DNA of 64,000 nt. It comes from Bdellovibrio sp. (GTDB lineage Bacteria; Bdellovibrionota; Bdellovibrionia; Bdellovibrionales; Bdellovibrionaceae). Positions within the stretch are counted from its first letter, which is position 1. Each line of letters begins with the position of its first letter. The notes below the pieces were generated by a model. The model did not search any database. It was not told where the DNA came from and saw only the letters and a list, made by a program, of their open reading frames with translations. The position numbers and the translations under genes are program-made. Of the stretch, positions 26,928-36,201 are shown one piece after another. The stretch is from positions 1 to 64,000 of the forward strand of contig JACMRL010000010.1 in the NCBI GenBank assembly GCA_014376435.1. The letters run 5' to 3'.

Positions 26928-27350
26928 TTATTCGCCGCAGATTTTTTTAATTAAGGCCGTCACTTCCGTGGCGTCGCCTTCATCAGACTGATTAACTTTA
27001 TTATTGTGAGTTGCGTGGCGGCAAGCATCGGTATCCAAAGAGCTTTTTGCTAAGCTTTCTAACGGGGATAACATTTCTAAGTCATAGGCCATTTGATTGC
27101 CTTCTTGGCTTAACATGACTTCCGAGCTTTGGGCTTCAATCCTTTTTACTTTTTCATATCCGGCATTTAATTTTTTAACAAAATCATTCAGTTTAGGTTT
27201 TAAATTCTTTTTATTTACGTCGGCTGCAAAAAAAGTGTCTTCGATTTGACGAAAAATTTTATACTCGGCCGCGATATCATTTTTCTGGTCAGCAAAACTT
27301 AAAGTAGAGAAAATGCTGATCGCTAAAATTATAATGGACTGTTGATACAT
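26928..27350 (-). CDS. Small secreted protein of unknown function
   Basis: A 140-residue protein with a signal peptide (SIIILAISIFSTLSFADQ). The mature part is helical and charged with one pair of Cys (ACRHATHN and IKKICGE). It has an AGGAG ribosome site and overlaps the end of the preceding transglycosylase-like gene by 22 bp, so it is the last member of a minus-strand string (maeB, hflX, transglycosylase-like, this gene). No family recognised; a periplasmic accessory to its neighbour is possible. Confidence 0.6.
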   Translation of the reverse strand: MYQQSIIILAISIFSTLSFADQKNDIAAEYKIFRQIEDTFFAADVNKKNLKPKLNDFVKKLNAGYEKVKRIEAQSSEVMLSQEGNQMAYDLEMLSPLESLAKSSLDTDACRHATHNNKVNQSDEGDATEVTALIKKICGE

Positions 27351-28459
27351 GCATTCGCTCCTGTTTTATTGAATTCACTTTTAATTGGCTCGGGAAGAGC
27401 GGCGGCAATATTTTTTTGCCGGTTCGCTAAATTTGTTGTATAGACGGTTAAGCTTTTACCACCCTCGCGGAAAAGAGGTTTCTTCATGGCTTTCACAAAT
27501 TGATCTGGCTTTAAAGCACTTAATCTAGAAATCGCGGCGCGGGCCGCGCCACGGCCGCCGGGGCCGTAGGCATTTAATAAGGCTAAATGTTTTACGTCAT
27601 CAATTTGTGGATCATCACTGTATTTATCTAGATAATTTTTTAAAACCGGTCGGATATCTTTTTGCCATGAATTTGCCATACCTACTAACGTGTAAAGAAT
27701 ATTTCTTTCCATGCCTTCACCCGTAGAAATAAAACTGCAGCGATCACTCAGACTAGGTTTGGTATGAAGATCTTTTGCCGCAATCAGTTTAGCCGCCATG
27801 CAATCTGGATTTTTACTATCGGCGATCGTTTTCAAAAGTCTATGACCGCGATGTTTTTGGTGAATATCTTCGACGAAAATATTTGTTAACTGACCAATAC
27901 CCACGCCGCCTGTGTAAGCGTAGTTCGGACGAAATCCTGATTCTTTCGAGAACATTTCAAATAAGGCTTTTCCATCAACACCTTGAATTCCCTCTTGTTG
28001 CGTACACGCGCTGAAATTTGAAATCACTGCGTTTTGGTAGGTAAGTTGTTCTTCGTTAATACAAGATAGCTCAGACGATTTAGAATTTCCTGGACAATCA
28101 ATTTGCGCCGTCGCGGCTCTAAAAGTATTGCTGACCATCAAACAATCTTTTTTAAATAATAGTCCTGACGCAGCTTCGATGGGTAAAACCATTTTTTGTA
28201 AATTTTTAATTTGTACGGAAGCGTGCGGGGCCGCTATTTTTGTTTCACACAAACCGGAAAGACAAGCCTCTGTTTTTTGTGAATTTAAATTATATTTCGC
28301 AGAAATAATTTTAGTGATGGAGCTACTTTTTTTAGCTTCCTCAAGTTGATTAATTAAATTCATACCGGTCGCAGAGCCGCTGATACAGGTCTGTTGGGCG
28401 TGTGAAATTTGTGCGCTAAATAAAATAAATCCTGCTAGAAAAATGACTTTTTGTTTCAT
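27329..28459 (-). CDS. Secreted lytic-transglycosylase-like protein
   Basis: A 376-residue protein with a signal peptide ending SHAQQ. Near residues 165-195 it reads ALFEMFSKESGFRPNYAYTGGVGIGQLT, which resembles the SLT (soluble lytic transglycosylase) core: a catalytic Glu in an ES-like motif followed by G.GIGQLT. A later NAYGPGGRGAARAAISRL may be the second half of the fold. About nine Cys suggest disulfides. It would cut peptidoglycan in the periplasm, of either self or prey. The N-terminal 150 residues are of unknown type. Start 25 bp after hflX. Confidence 0.7.
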   Translation of the reverse strand: MKQKVIFLAGFILFSAQISHAQQTCISGSATGMNLINQLEEAKKSSSITKIISAKYNLNSQKTEACLSGLCETKIAAPHASVQIKNLQKMVLPIEAASGLLFKKDCLMVSNTFRAATAQIDCPGNSKSSELSCINEEQLTYQNAVISNFSACTQQEGIQGVDGKALFEMFSKESGFRPNYAYTGGVGIGQLTNIFVEDIHQKHRGHRLLKTIADSKNPDCMAAKLIAAKDLHTKPSLSDRCSFISTGEGMERNILYTLVGMANSWQKDIRPVLKNYLDKYSDDPQIDDVKHLALLNAYGPGGRGAARAAISRLSALKPDQFVKAMKKPLFREGGKSLTVYTTNLANRQKNIAAALPEPIKSEFNKTGANACINSPL

Positions 28460-28484
28460 CCACTTAGTTTAGCAATACTCAAAG

Positions 28485-29768
28485 CTATTTGACTAAAAAA
28501 TCTTTCCATTTATTCATTAAAGTCGGGGTCATCATGGCGATACAAATGGTGCCTTCGGTGGCCGCTTCTTTCCGAATGATTTTAGCTTCTCTACCAAGGT
28601 CGTAAAGCCGGTACTCATTGACTCGATCAAAGTACAGCTGAACCTCGGTTTGCATCTCGTTGATTGAATCCGCCATGATTTTTTTCAAGTTTTCAAAGCC
28701 GTGGCCGGTAAGCGCGCTCACAAAAACGCGAGGGTAGTGTTTGACTCTAAATTGGCGGTCGACCGGAGCAATATCAAACTTATTAAAAATATGAATGATT
28801 TTTTTACCTTCCCAGCCAAATTCTTTTATCAAACCATCCACCACTTCTAATTGGCGCTCCATATTGGGCGAAGATAAATCAACCACGTGCAATAAAATAT
28901 CTGCTTCCGCAGATTCTTCCAGCGTAGCTTTGAAGGCTTCAATTAATTGAGTCGGAAGTTTACGAATAAATCCTACGGTATCGGTTACGACCGCGGGCGG
29001 GCCTTCATCTAGAAATACTTTTCTGGTTGTAGGATCTAGGGTTGCAAACACCATGTCTTTTGCTACAACTTGTGCGCCCGTTAAGCGATTAAGAAGTGAA
29101 CTTTTTCCTGAATTCGTGTAACCGATTAAAGCAAAACTTGGAATTTCATTACGTCTGCGAGATTGGCGATGCTGCGAACGTTGTTGAGAAACTTCTTCTA
29201 ATTTTTTTTTGATGAAAGTGATTTTTTCTCGGGCTCTGCGGCGGTCATTCTCTAACGCGGACTCGCCGGGGCCACGGGTTCCAATGCCGCCACCAAGGCG
29301 CGAAAGGGACTCATTCCACTGGCCAACCATGCGGGGCATTTGATCTAGTAATTGCGCAAGCTCAACCTGAAGTTTTCCTTCGTAGGTGCGGGCGCGTTGC
29401 GCGAAAATATCTAAAATTAATTGTGAACGATCTAAAATTTTACAGCCAATTTGTTCAAATAAATTTCGCGATTGAATTCCCGAAAGTTGATGATCAATTA
29501 CGACGATATGGGCTTTACTTTCGGCCACCATCTCTTTGATCTCTTGCACTTTTCCAGAACCAATCAGCGTACTGGGATTCCACGAAGGTAAAACTTGCAC
29601 GGTGGCGCCGATGATTTCGCCGCCGGCCGCAACGACGAGCTCTTCAAGCTCTAATAAGTTTTCTTTGATTTCCATCACGGGCTCAGATTTTAATCCGACG
29701 CCCACCACGATCACTTTATCTTTTTCGTTAATTCTAACTTGGCTCAATTTTTTTATTTCTCCAGTCAT
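28485..29768 (-). CDS. hflX: Ribosome-associated GTPase HflX
   Basis: About 427 residues: an HflX N-terminal domain (NPSTLIGSGKVQEI), a coiled linker with GGGIGTRGPGESALENDRRR and the G domain with P-loop GYTNSGKSSLLNRLTG, DTVGFIRKLPTQLIEAF and NKFD. HflX splits stalled 70S ribosomes after heat or stress. ATG at 29768 is taken as start; the ORF track includes an upstream TTG at 29786. It overlaps the 3' end of the malic enzyme gene by 35 bp on the same strand, so translational coupling is likely. Confidence 0.95.
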   Translation of the reverse strand: MTGEIKKLSQVRINEKDKVIVVGVGLKSEPVMEIKENLLELEELVVAAGGEIIGATVQVLPSWNPSTLIGSGKVQEIKEMVAESKAHIVVIDHQLSGIQSRNLFEQIGCKILDRSQLILDIFAQRARTYEGKLQVELAQLLDQMPRMVGQWNESLSRLGGGIGTRGPGESALENDRRRAREKITFIKKKLEEVSQQRSQHRQSRRRNEIPSFALIGYTNSGKSSLLNRLTGAQVVAKDMVFATLDPTTRKVFLDEGPPAVVTDTVGFIRKLPTQLIEAFKATLEESAEADILLHVVDLSSPNMERQLEVVDGLIKEFGWEGKKIIHIFNKFDIAPVDRQFRVKHYPRVFVSALTGHGFENLKKIMADSINEMQTEVQLYFDRVNEYRLYDLGREAKIIRKEAATEGTICIAMMTPTLMNKWKDFLVK

Positions 29769-32088
29769 GGATAAATTGCGCTTCAAGGGCCGTTAACACC
29801 ACTGAACTGAAAATTGTATCGACCGTGGTTGTGCGTTGTAAAACGTTAGCGGCACGTCGTACACCAAGTAAAAAGGGCCCTAGCACTTCGACTTTACCAA
29901 CTTGTTGTAAAAGCTTGTAAGAAATATTTGCGCTTTCTAGATTTGGAAATAATAAAATATTGGCTTCGCCGCCCAAACTAGTAAACGGGAAAATACGACT
30001 TTGAATTTCGCTTGATACGGCCGTATCGGCTTGCATATCTCCATCAACATTTAAATCAGGACGCAATTTTTTTGCGAGCTCGGCCGCTTTTTTCATTTTG
30101 TTTGGCGTACCAGGGGCTCCGCTAAAGTTTGAAAAGCTGAGCATCGCCACGCGCGGTTTTTGTCCGAAGTATTCGGCCACTTGCGCCGTCTGCAGGGCAA
30201 TTTGAGCTAATTGCTCAGCAGTTGGATCGAAGTTAACGGTGGTATCAGCAAAGAATAAAATTTTATCGTCGGCTAGAATAATGTTTAAACCCGCGGGCAC
30301 GGCTCCCTTAGCTAAACCAATCGTGTGTAAGATCGGTTTAACCGCTTCCGAATAATTAGTGGTCGCACCGTTAATCATACCGTCGGCGTCACCTTGATCG
30401 ATCATCATCGATGCAAAATAACTTGGATCATTCATTAAACGTTCGGCTTCTTTGATATTGATACCTTTGCGTTGACGACGGTTACAAAGTTCTTGTGCAT
30501 ACGCTGCAAATTTTTCGTGGTAAGCCGGAGTGATAATCTTAATGCCAGCCATATCGATCTCATGAAGTTTCGCTTTTTCTAAAATACGCTCTGGGTAGCC
30601 TAATACGATTGGTTCACAAAGATTTTCATCCACGCACTGACGGATGGCTTTCAGTATTTTTGAACTGGCGCCTTCGGCGAAAACAATTTTTGGTAAATGA
30701 CCAATTCGTTCTGCATTTTGATGAACGCGGTTGACGGCAGAGCGGATAAATACTTTACGCGGGCCCTGAATTGCCTCTAACTGATCGTGATATTTATTCC
30801 AATCAGTGATGGGCTTGGTGGCTACTTTTGAATCCATCGCGGCTTTTGCAACCGCGGGAGCAACCCAAAGTAAAACGCGCGTATCAAAAGGTTTTGGAAT
30901 TAAATAATCGCGGCCAAATTTAAATTTTTGACCGCCGTAAGAAGCCGACACATCGTCGGTTACATTTTTACGAGCTAAATTAGCTAAGGCATGAACCGCC
31001 GCTAATTTCATTTCTTCATTGATCTGCGTTGAGCGCGTATCTAAAGCTCCTCTAAAAATTGAGGGAAAACCTAAAACGTTATTTACTTGATTTGGATAAT
31101 CTGAACGGCCGGTGGCAATAATTGCATCGGGGCGGGCGGCGCGGGCCGCGGCCGGAGTAATTTCTGGATCGGGATTAGCCATCGCGAAAATGATTGGGTC
31201 TTTCGCCATCAGTTTTAACATCTCGCCGGTGACGGCGCCCGCAACGGAGAGGCCGATGAATACATCGGCGCCGTTAAGGGCTTCAGTTAAAGTTCTTTTC
31301 TCGGTGCTATTGGCAAATAATTCTTTATATTTATTCATGCCGTTTTTGCGACCTTTATAAATAACTCCATTACTATCACACATTAAAACATTTTCTACGC
31401 GCACGCCAAGGCTAATAAAAATTTTCGCACAAGAAATGGAAGCGGCGCCGGCGCCATTAATCACTAACTTGATGTCAGATAATTTTTTACCGATAATGTG
31501 ACAAGCATTCAATAATGCCGCTCCGCTGACGATCGCCGTTCCGTGCTGGTCATCGTGAAATACCGGAATATTCATTTCTTTTTTTAAAGTCTCTTCAATT
31601 TCAAAACATTCCGGAGCTTTAATGTCTTCTAAATTAATTCCGCCGAAAGTGGGTTCAAGTGTACGAACCGCCGCAATAAATTCTGCGGGTGATGAAGACT
31701 TTACTTCGATATCAAAAACATCGATGCCGGCAAAAGTCTTAAACAAAATTCCTTTGCCTTCCATCACAGGTTTTGAAGCCAGTGGACCAATATTCCCTAG
31801 ACCAAGGACAGCCGTACCATCTGAAATCACCGCAACTAAATTTCCCTTTGAAGTATAGTCGTAAACTTTTTCAGGATTTTTTGCGATCTCTTTGCACGGT
31901 GCGGCTACGCCTGGAGAGTAGGCCAGTGATAAAGCTTTTTCCGTATTACATTCTTTAGTGGAGACAACTTCGATTTTTCCTGGACGCCCTTTTTGATGAT
32001 ACTCTAAAGCTTCTTTATCAAAGAGCTCTCGGTCGAGCGCGATTTTGTCTGCTGTTTTCTCTGTTGTTTTTTCCAAATTCAACCCCAT
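29734..32088 (-). CDS. maeB: NADP-dependent malic enzyme with phosphotransacetylase-like domain
   Basis: A 784-residue two-domain enzyme. The N-terminal 430 residues are malic enzyme: YSPGVAAPCKEI, GNLVAVISDGTAVLGLGNIGP, VFHDDQHGTAIVSGAALL and a NAD(P)-binding INGAGAASISCAKI. The C-terminal 340 residues resemble phosphate acetyltransferase (IFPFTSLGGEANILLFPN, LGPFLLGVRRAANVL), as in MaeB, where it usually senses acetyl-CoA rather than catalyses. Reaction: malate to pyruvate, CO2 and NADPH. It is the first gene of a minus-strand operon with hflX. Confidence 0.95.
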   Translation of the reverse strand: MGLNLEKTTEKTADKIALDRELFDKEALEYHQKGRPGKIEVVSTKECNTEKALSLAYSPGVAAPCKEIAKNPEKVYDYTSKGNLVAVISDGTAVLGLGNIGPLASKPVMEGKGILFKTFAGIDVFDIEVKSSSPAEFIAAVRTLEPTFGGINLEDIKAPECFEIEETLKKEMNIPVFHDDQHGTAIVSGAALLNACHIIGKKLSDIKLVINGAGAASISCAKIFISLGVRVENVLMCDSNGVIYKGRKNGMNKYKELFANSTEKRTLTEALNGADVFIGLSVAGAVTGEMLKLMAKDPIIFAMANPDPEITPAAARAARPDAIIATGRSDYPNQVNNVLGFPSIFRGALDTRSTQINEEMKLAAVHALANLARKNVTDDVSASYGGQKFKFGRDYLIPKPFDTRVLLWVAPAVAKAAMDSKVATKPITDWNKYHDQLEAIQGPRKVFIRSAVNRVHQNAERIGHLPKIVFAEGASSKILKAIRQCVDENLCEPIVLGYPERILEKAKLHEIDMAGIKIITPAYHEKFAAYAQELCNRRQRKGINIKEAERLMNDPSYFASMMIDQGDADGMINGATTNYSEAVKPILHTIGLAKGAVPAGLNIILADDKILFFADTTVNFDPTAEQLAQIALQTAQVAEYFGQKPRVAMLSFSNFSGAPGTPNKMKKAAELAKKLRPDLNVDGDMQADTAVSSEIQSRIFPFTSLGGEANILLFPNLESANISYKLLQQVGKVEVLGPFLLGVRRAANVLQRTTTVDTIFSSVVLTALEAQFIHDWRNKKIEPS

Positions 32089-32207
32089 TACATCTACGAC
32101 TTTCGCCTAACTAGGCTAAGCGGTTTCAATTTTAAATTAGAGTGATTAGTCTATTGCCGCCAGCCGAAAAGCACAATTTTCTAGAGAGGATTGCTAGACG
32201 GCGTCAA

Positions 32208-32236
32208 TTGCAAGTATAGATTTTCAGGGGTAATAT
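32208..32236 (+). promoter_or_regulatory. Sigma-70-type promoter of the beta-oxidation operon
   Basis: TTGCAA, 17 bases, TAATAT, about 35 bp before the ATG at 32272, with an AGGAG ribosome site. It lies in the divergent gap to maeB. No FadR-like palindrome is evident. Confidence 0.65.
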
Positions 32237-32271
32237 AGAGCGTTCTTTATTCATTTACACAGGAGTTTAAC

Positions 32272-33624
32272 ATGAGCACGCAGCAAAAGCTTCCGACCGA
32301 TGTAGTTATTGTCGAAGGAGTGCGCACTCCTTTCGCTAAGTCAGGCACAAAATTAAAAACTGTGCACGCGGCCCAGCTAGGTCAAGCGGCATTAAAAGAG
32401 TTAATCGCACGAACAAATTTAAATGTGGATTTAGTCGATGAAGTGATTATCGGTAACACGGGTTCGCCATCCGATGCGGTTAATATTGCGCGCGTCGTAG
32501 CATTAAATTCTGGTATTCCACAAAAAACTTCTGCCGTTACTGTTCACAGAAATTGTGCATCGGCTTTAGAAAGTATTACTTCAGGTTACGAAAGAATTAA
32601 ATCGGGAACGATGGAAATGGTGATCGCGGGCGGCACTGAAAATATGTCGCAGATGCCACTGTTAATGCCACCCGCAATTACCAGTATCATTGAAAGATTA
32701 GGATCGGCTAAAACGGGCGGAGCAAAAATTTCTGCATTATGGGATTGGTTTAAAGCGGATCTTTCGCAAATCAAAGAAATGGCGACCACCGCTCCGTTGC
32801 AAAAAACAAAATATAAACCCATCATTACTTTAGCCGAAGGTTTAACCGATCCTTTTGTTGGCATGAATATGGGAATGACGGCGGAAGTAATCGCGAAAGA
32901 ATTTAATATTTCTCGTCGCGAACAAGATGAGTACGCTTTAAAATCTCATCAAAAAGCAATCGCGGCGAAGGCGAAATTGGCGGAAGAGTTAACACCGTTT
33001 TATTTGCCCCCGAATTACACGGAAACAATCACGGAAGATAGCGGTCCACGCGAGGGACAAACGATTGAGGCTTTGACAAAATTAAAACCTTTCTTTGATA
33101 AAAATACGGGTTCAATTACCGCAGGTAATTCATGTCCGATCACCGATGGCGCGGCAATGGTTTTATTAATGTCGCGCGCGAAAGCCGATGCGTTGGGATA
33201 CAAACCAATCGCTCGAATTCGCGGTTACGCATTTGCGGGGCTAGAGCCGGAGCGTATGGGAATGGGTCCGGCGTATTCGACACCGATCGCATTAAAACGT
33301 GCGGGTATTACCATGAAAGATGTTGGCTTAGTTGAATTAAATGAAGCTTTTGCCGCGCAAGTCATGGCAAATCAAAAAGCTTTTGATTCAGATGCTTTTG
33401 GACAAAAAATTGGTTTACCAGGAAAAATCGGCGAACTACGCACAGATATTTTAAACGTTAACGGCGGCGCGATTGCATTAGGCCATCCAGTGGGCGCAAC
33501 GGGTACGCGCTTAGTATTAACTTTGATGAAAGAAATGCGTCGTCGAAATATAGAATTTGGATTAGCTACTTTATGTATCGGTGGCGGCCAAGGTGGATCA
33601 ATCATTATCGAGAACGAAGGGTAG
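32272..33624 (+). CDS. fadI: Acyl-CoA thiolase (FadI/FadA type)
   Basis: A 450-residue thiolase: active-site NCASALESI (Cys about residue 93) and the C-terminal GGAIALGHPVGATGTR (His) plus CIGGGQGGS. The length and the pairing with the next gene resemble FadI-FadJ. It cleaves 3-ketoacyl-CoA to acetyl-CoA and shortened acyl-CoA. The stop is 6 bp before the FadJ-like ATG, so the two are co-translated. Function is secure; the exact paralogue name is by context. Confidence 0.92.
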   Translation: MSTQQKLPTDVVIVEGVRTPFAKSGTKLKTVHAAQLGQAALKELIARTNLNVDLVDEVIIGNTGSPSDAVNIARVVALNSGIPQKTSAVTVHRNCASALESITSGYERIKSGTMEMVIAGGTENMSQMPLLMPPAITSIIERLGSAKTGGAKISALWDWFKADLSQIKEMATTAPLQKTKYKPIITLAEGLTDPFVGMNMGMTAEVIAKEFNISRREQDEYALKSHQKAIAAKAKLAEELTPFYLPPNYTETITEDSGPREGQTIEALTKLKPFFDKNTGSITAGNSCPITDGAAMVLLMSRAKADALGYKPIARIRGYAFAGLEPERMGMGPAYSTPIALKRAGITMKDVGLVELNEAFAAQVMANQKAFDSDAFGQKIGLPGKIGELRTDILNVNGGAIALGHPVGATGTRLVLTLMKEMRRRNIEFGLATLCIGGGQGGSIIIENEG

Positions 33625-33629
33625 TTCAA

Positions 33630-35783
33630 ATGTCAGCAATTTTAGTTTCAAACCAGAAAATTGGCGCCTCAGAGATTACGGTTTTAACTTTTGATCTACC
33701 GGGAGAAAAAGTAAATAAACTTTCAACTCCGGTGATGACTGAACTTAAAGACCATTTAGAAAAAATCAAAACCTCGGGCACAGCCTTTGTCATTTTTAAA
33801 TCGGCCAAGCCAAAAATCTTTATCGCCGGAGCGGACATTGAAGAAATTCAAAAGCTTACGACGAAAGAACAAGTGGAAACCGCAGTTAAGCAAGGCCAAG
33901 ACATTTTTAATATGATCGAAGATCTACCGATGCCAACGATGGCATTGATCAACGGCGCGTGTGCGGGCGGCGGTTGTGAATTAATATTATCTTGCGACTA
34001 CCGAATTGCGACCGAAGATTCTTCGACGCGCATTGGGTTACCGGAAACCCAATTAGGAATTTTACCGGGTTTTGGCGGAAGTATCCGTTTACCGCGCGTG
34101 GTGGGTTTACAAGCTTCTTTAGACGTAATTTTAGCAGGTAAATTATTGAACGCTAAGAAAGCGCAAAAAATTGGCTTAGTCGATTACGTGGTTCACTCGA
34201 ATTTAATCGAAAGCTTTGCCGCTAGCCAAATCGAAAAAATGATTAAAGACGGTAGCAAAAAACGCCGCAAAAAATTTCAACCTAAAGGTTTAGTTAATAA
34301 ACTTTTAGAAGGAATATTCAAGGGCGTCGTTTTCAGCAAGGCCAAAGAAGGCGTGATGAAAGCAACGAAAGGTCATTACCCCGCGCCTTTAGCGGCTTTA
34401 GAAGTAGTTAAAAAAACTTATGGCATGAGCGACCGCACAAAAGCTTTAGAGATCGAGCGCGAACATTTTAAAGTTTTAGCGCTGACCGATGTCTCTAAAA
34501 ATTTAATTCACGTTTTCTACTTAACTGAAATGGTTAAAAAGCAATCGGGCGTGGCAAACGCGCTGGTTAAAGGAAAACCAGTTAAGCACTTAGGCGTTTT
34601 AGGCGCGGGTACCATGGGCGGCGGCATTGCCTATGTGGCTGCTGATAAAGGCATTGATGTACGCGTAAAAGATATTTCCTATGAAGCAAATGCTAAAGCA
34701 TTGAAACACGCGCGTGATTTATGGGCGAAATTAGCGAAGAAAAAAGTAATTGATAATTACCAATTCACGCAAAAGATGTCTTTAGTTTCAACCACCGTTG
34801 ATTTTTCTGGTTTTAAAAATATCGATGTGACGGTGGAAGCCATCGTGGAAATGATGGATGTAAAACAAAAAGTAATCGCGCAGACGGCTGCAGAGATGCG
34901 CAATGACGCGATTATCGTAACGAACACCTCGTCATTAAGTGTAACGGAAATGTCGAAAGGTCATCCTCGTCCAGAGTTTTTTGCGGGAATGCATTTCTTC
35001 TCTCCGGTTCATAAAATGCCGCTCGTGGAAGTTATTCGCGGATCTGCTTCATCAGATGAAACGATCGCAACGGTTTTTGAATTAGCGAAAAAAATGGGTA
35101 AAATGCCAGTGGTTGTAAAAGATGGGCCCGGTTTTTTAGTAAATCGTTTATTATTACCGTACATGGCCGAAGCCGCATTTTTATTAGCGGAAGGCATGAG
35201 CGTTGAAACGGTTGATAAAGCTTTCGTTTACAAATTCGGTATGCCAATGGGACCATTTGAATTAATGGATTCTGTGGGAATTGACGTGTGTGTGAAAGTA
35301 TTAAATATTTTCAAAAAAGCATTCTCTGACCGTGTGGAAATGCCACCGTTGATGGAAAAATTAGAGAAAAATAAAACTCGTTTAGGTCAAAAAACGAACT
35401 TGGGCTTTTACAAATACGAAAACGGTCGTAAAACGGAAGTCGACCAATCAATCTATGCCGAGCTTGGTTTATCATCTCCAACAAATCCACTCAGCGAAGA
35501 AGAATGCCGCGAGCGCTGTGTATTTGCGATGGTGAATGAAGCCGCTTTAGCATTAGATCAAGATAAAATCGTTGAAACTCCCAATGAGGTAGATTTAGCG
35601 ATGATCATGGGTACGGGCTTTCCACCGTTCCGTGGTGGATTACTTAAATACGCCGATAGCGTGGGTGCAGATTATATCGTGCAACGACTAGAAAAATATT
35701 CAACCGAGCGTAAAGCAAATCGTTTGAAGCCAACTTCAAAAATGAAAGAGCGCGCTCAAGCTAAAGCAAAGTTTTACAACTAA
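33630..35783 (+). CDS. fadJ: Enoyl-CoA hydratase / 3-hydroxyacyl-CoA dehydrogenase (FadJ type)
   Basis: A 717-residue fusion. N-terminal crotonase: FIAGADIEEIQ and GACAGGGCELILSCDYRIA with PETQLGILPGFGG. From about residue 310: NAD-binding LGVLGAGTMGGGIAYVAADKG, NTSSLSVTEMSK and HFFSPVHKMPLVEVI, then the C-terminal dehydrogenase domains (GPGFLVNRLLLPY, GFPPFRGG). ATG at 33630 is preferred over the longer ORF start at 33573, which lies inside the thiolase gene. It carries out two middle steps of the beta-oxidation cycle, with the thiolase just upstream. Confidence 0.95.
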   Translation: MSAILVSNQKIGASEITVLTFDLPGEKVNKLSTPVMTELKDHLEKIKTSGTAFVIFKSAKPKIFIAGADIEEIQKLTTKEQVETAVKQGQDIFNMIEDLPMPTMALINGACAGGGCELILSCDYRIATEDSSTRIGLPETQLGILPGFGGSIRLPRVVGLQASLDVILAGKLLNAKKAQKIGLVDYVVHSNLIESFAASQIEKMIKDGSKKRRKKFQPKGLVNKLLEGIFKGVVFSKAKEGVMKATKGHYPAPLAALEVVKKTYGMSDRTKALEIEREHFKVLALTDVSKNLIHVFYLTEMVKKQSGVANALVKGKPVKHLGVLGAGTMGGGIAYVAADKGIDVRVKDISYEANAKALKHARDLWAKLAKKKVIDNYQFTQKMSLVSTTVDFSGFKNIDVTVEAIVEMMDVKQKVIAQTAAEMRNDAIIVTNTSSLSVTEMSKGHPRPEFFAGMHFFSPVHKMPLVEVIRGSASSDETIATVFELAKKMGKMPVVVKDGPGFLVNRLLLPYMAEAAFLLAEGMSVETVDKAFVYKFGMPMGPFELMDSVGIDVCVKVLNIFKKAFSDRVEMPPLMEKLEKNKTRLGQKTNLGFYKYENGRKTEVDQSIYAELGLSSPTNPLSEEECRERCVFAMVNEAALALDQDKIVETPNEVDLAMIMGTGFPPFRGGLLKYADSVGADYIVQRLEKYSTERKANRLKPTSKMKERAQAKAKFYN

Positions 35784-35787
35784 GTAG

Positions 35788-36201
35788 ATGCCTGAATTAG
35801 CCGCCGGTTATTTACTCGGTTTTATCTGTACTTTATTGTTAGTGGGTTTGCATATTGTTTTGCAAACTCGCAAACAAAAATCGAAAGCCATGCGGCAACT
35901 GCAATCCAATCTAAAAAAAATAAATCTTTTCTGGAGCGACAGCGAAGCCGATCTGAAGCCCTATTCCGCTGGGGCAGAAAAGTTAGATGCGGAAAAATCT
36001 TTGAAATCGATTCTTATTTCCGGAGCAGGTTTTATTTTTCTATCGTGGTTTGGTTTTTTATTTCAATTTATATTAATGTTGTCAGTTCGGTTCTTAGCCG
36101 TAAAACGTTTAGAAAGAAATTTATTTAATAGCGAATTGGCAGAAATAGAATTAAGTACCGAAATGATTCAACAAAAAGTTCAAAGCATAATTCGCATATA
36201 A
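35788..36201 (+). CDS. Small membrane protein of unknown function
   Basis: A 137-residue protein with two membrane segments: LAAGYLLGFICTLLLVGLHIVL at the start and ILISGAGFIFLSWFGFLFQFILML near residues 74-98. Basic loops suggest both ends are cytoplasmic. It starts 4 bp after the FadJ-like stop, so it is likely the last gene of that operon, and its end overlaps the minus-strand barrel protein by 22 bp. No family recognised. Confidence 0.65.
   Translation: MPELAAGYLLGFICTLLLVGLHIVLQTRKQKSKAMRQLQSNLKKINLFWSDSEADLKPYSAGAEKLDAEKSLKSILISGAGFIFLSWFGFLFQFILMLSVRFLAVKRLERNLFNSELAEIELSTEMIQQKVQSIIRI

Noticed and set aside
33573-33629. Extended start of FadJ
   Set aside because: Runs into the thiolase gene; ATG 33630 matches the crotonase opening.
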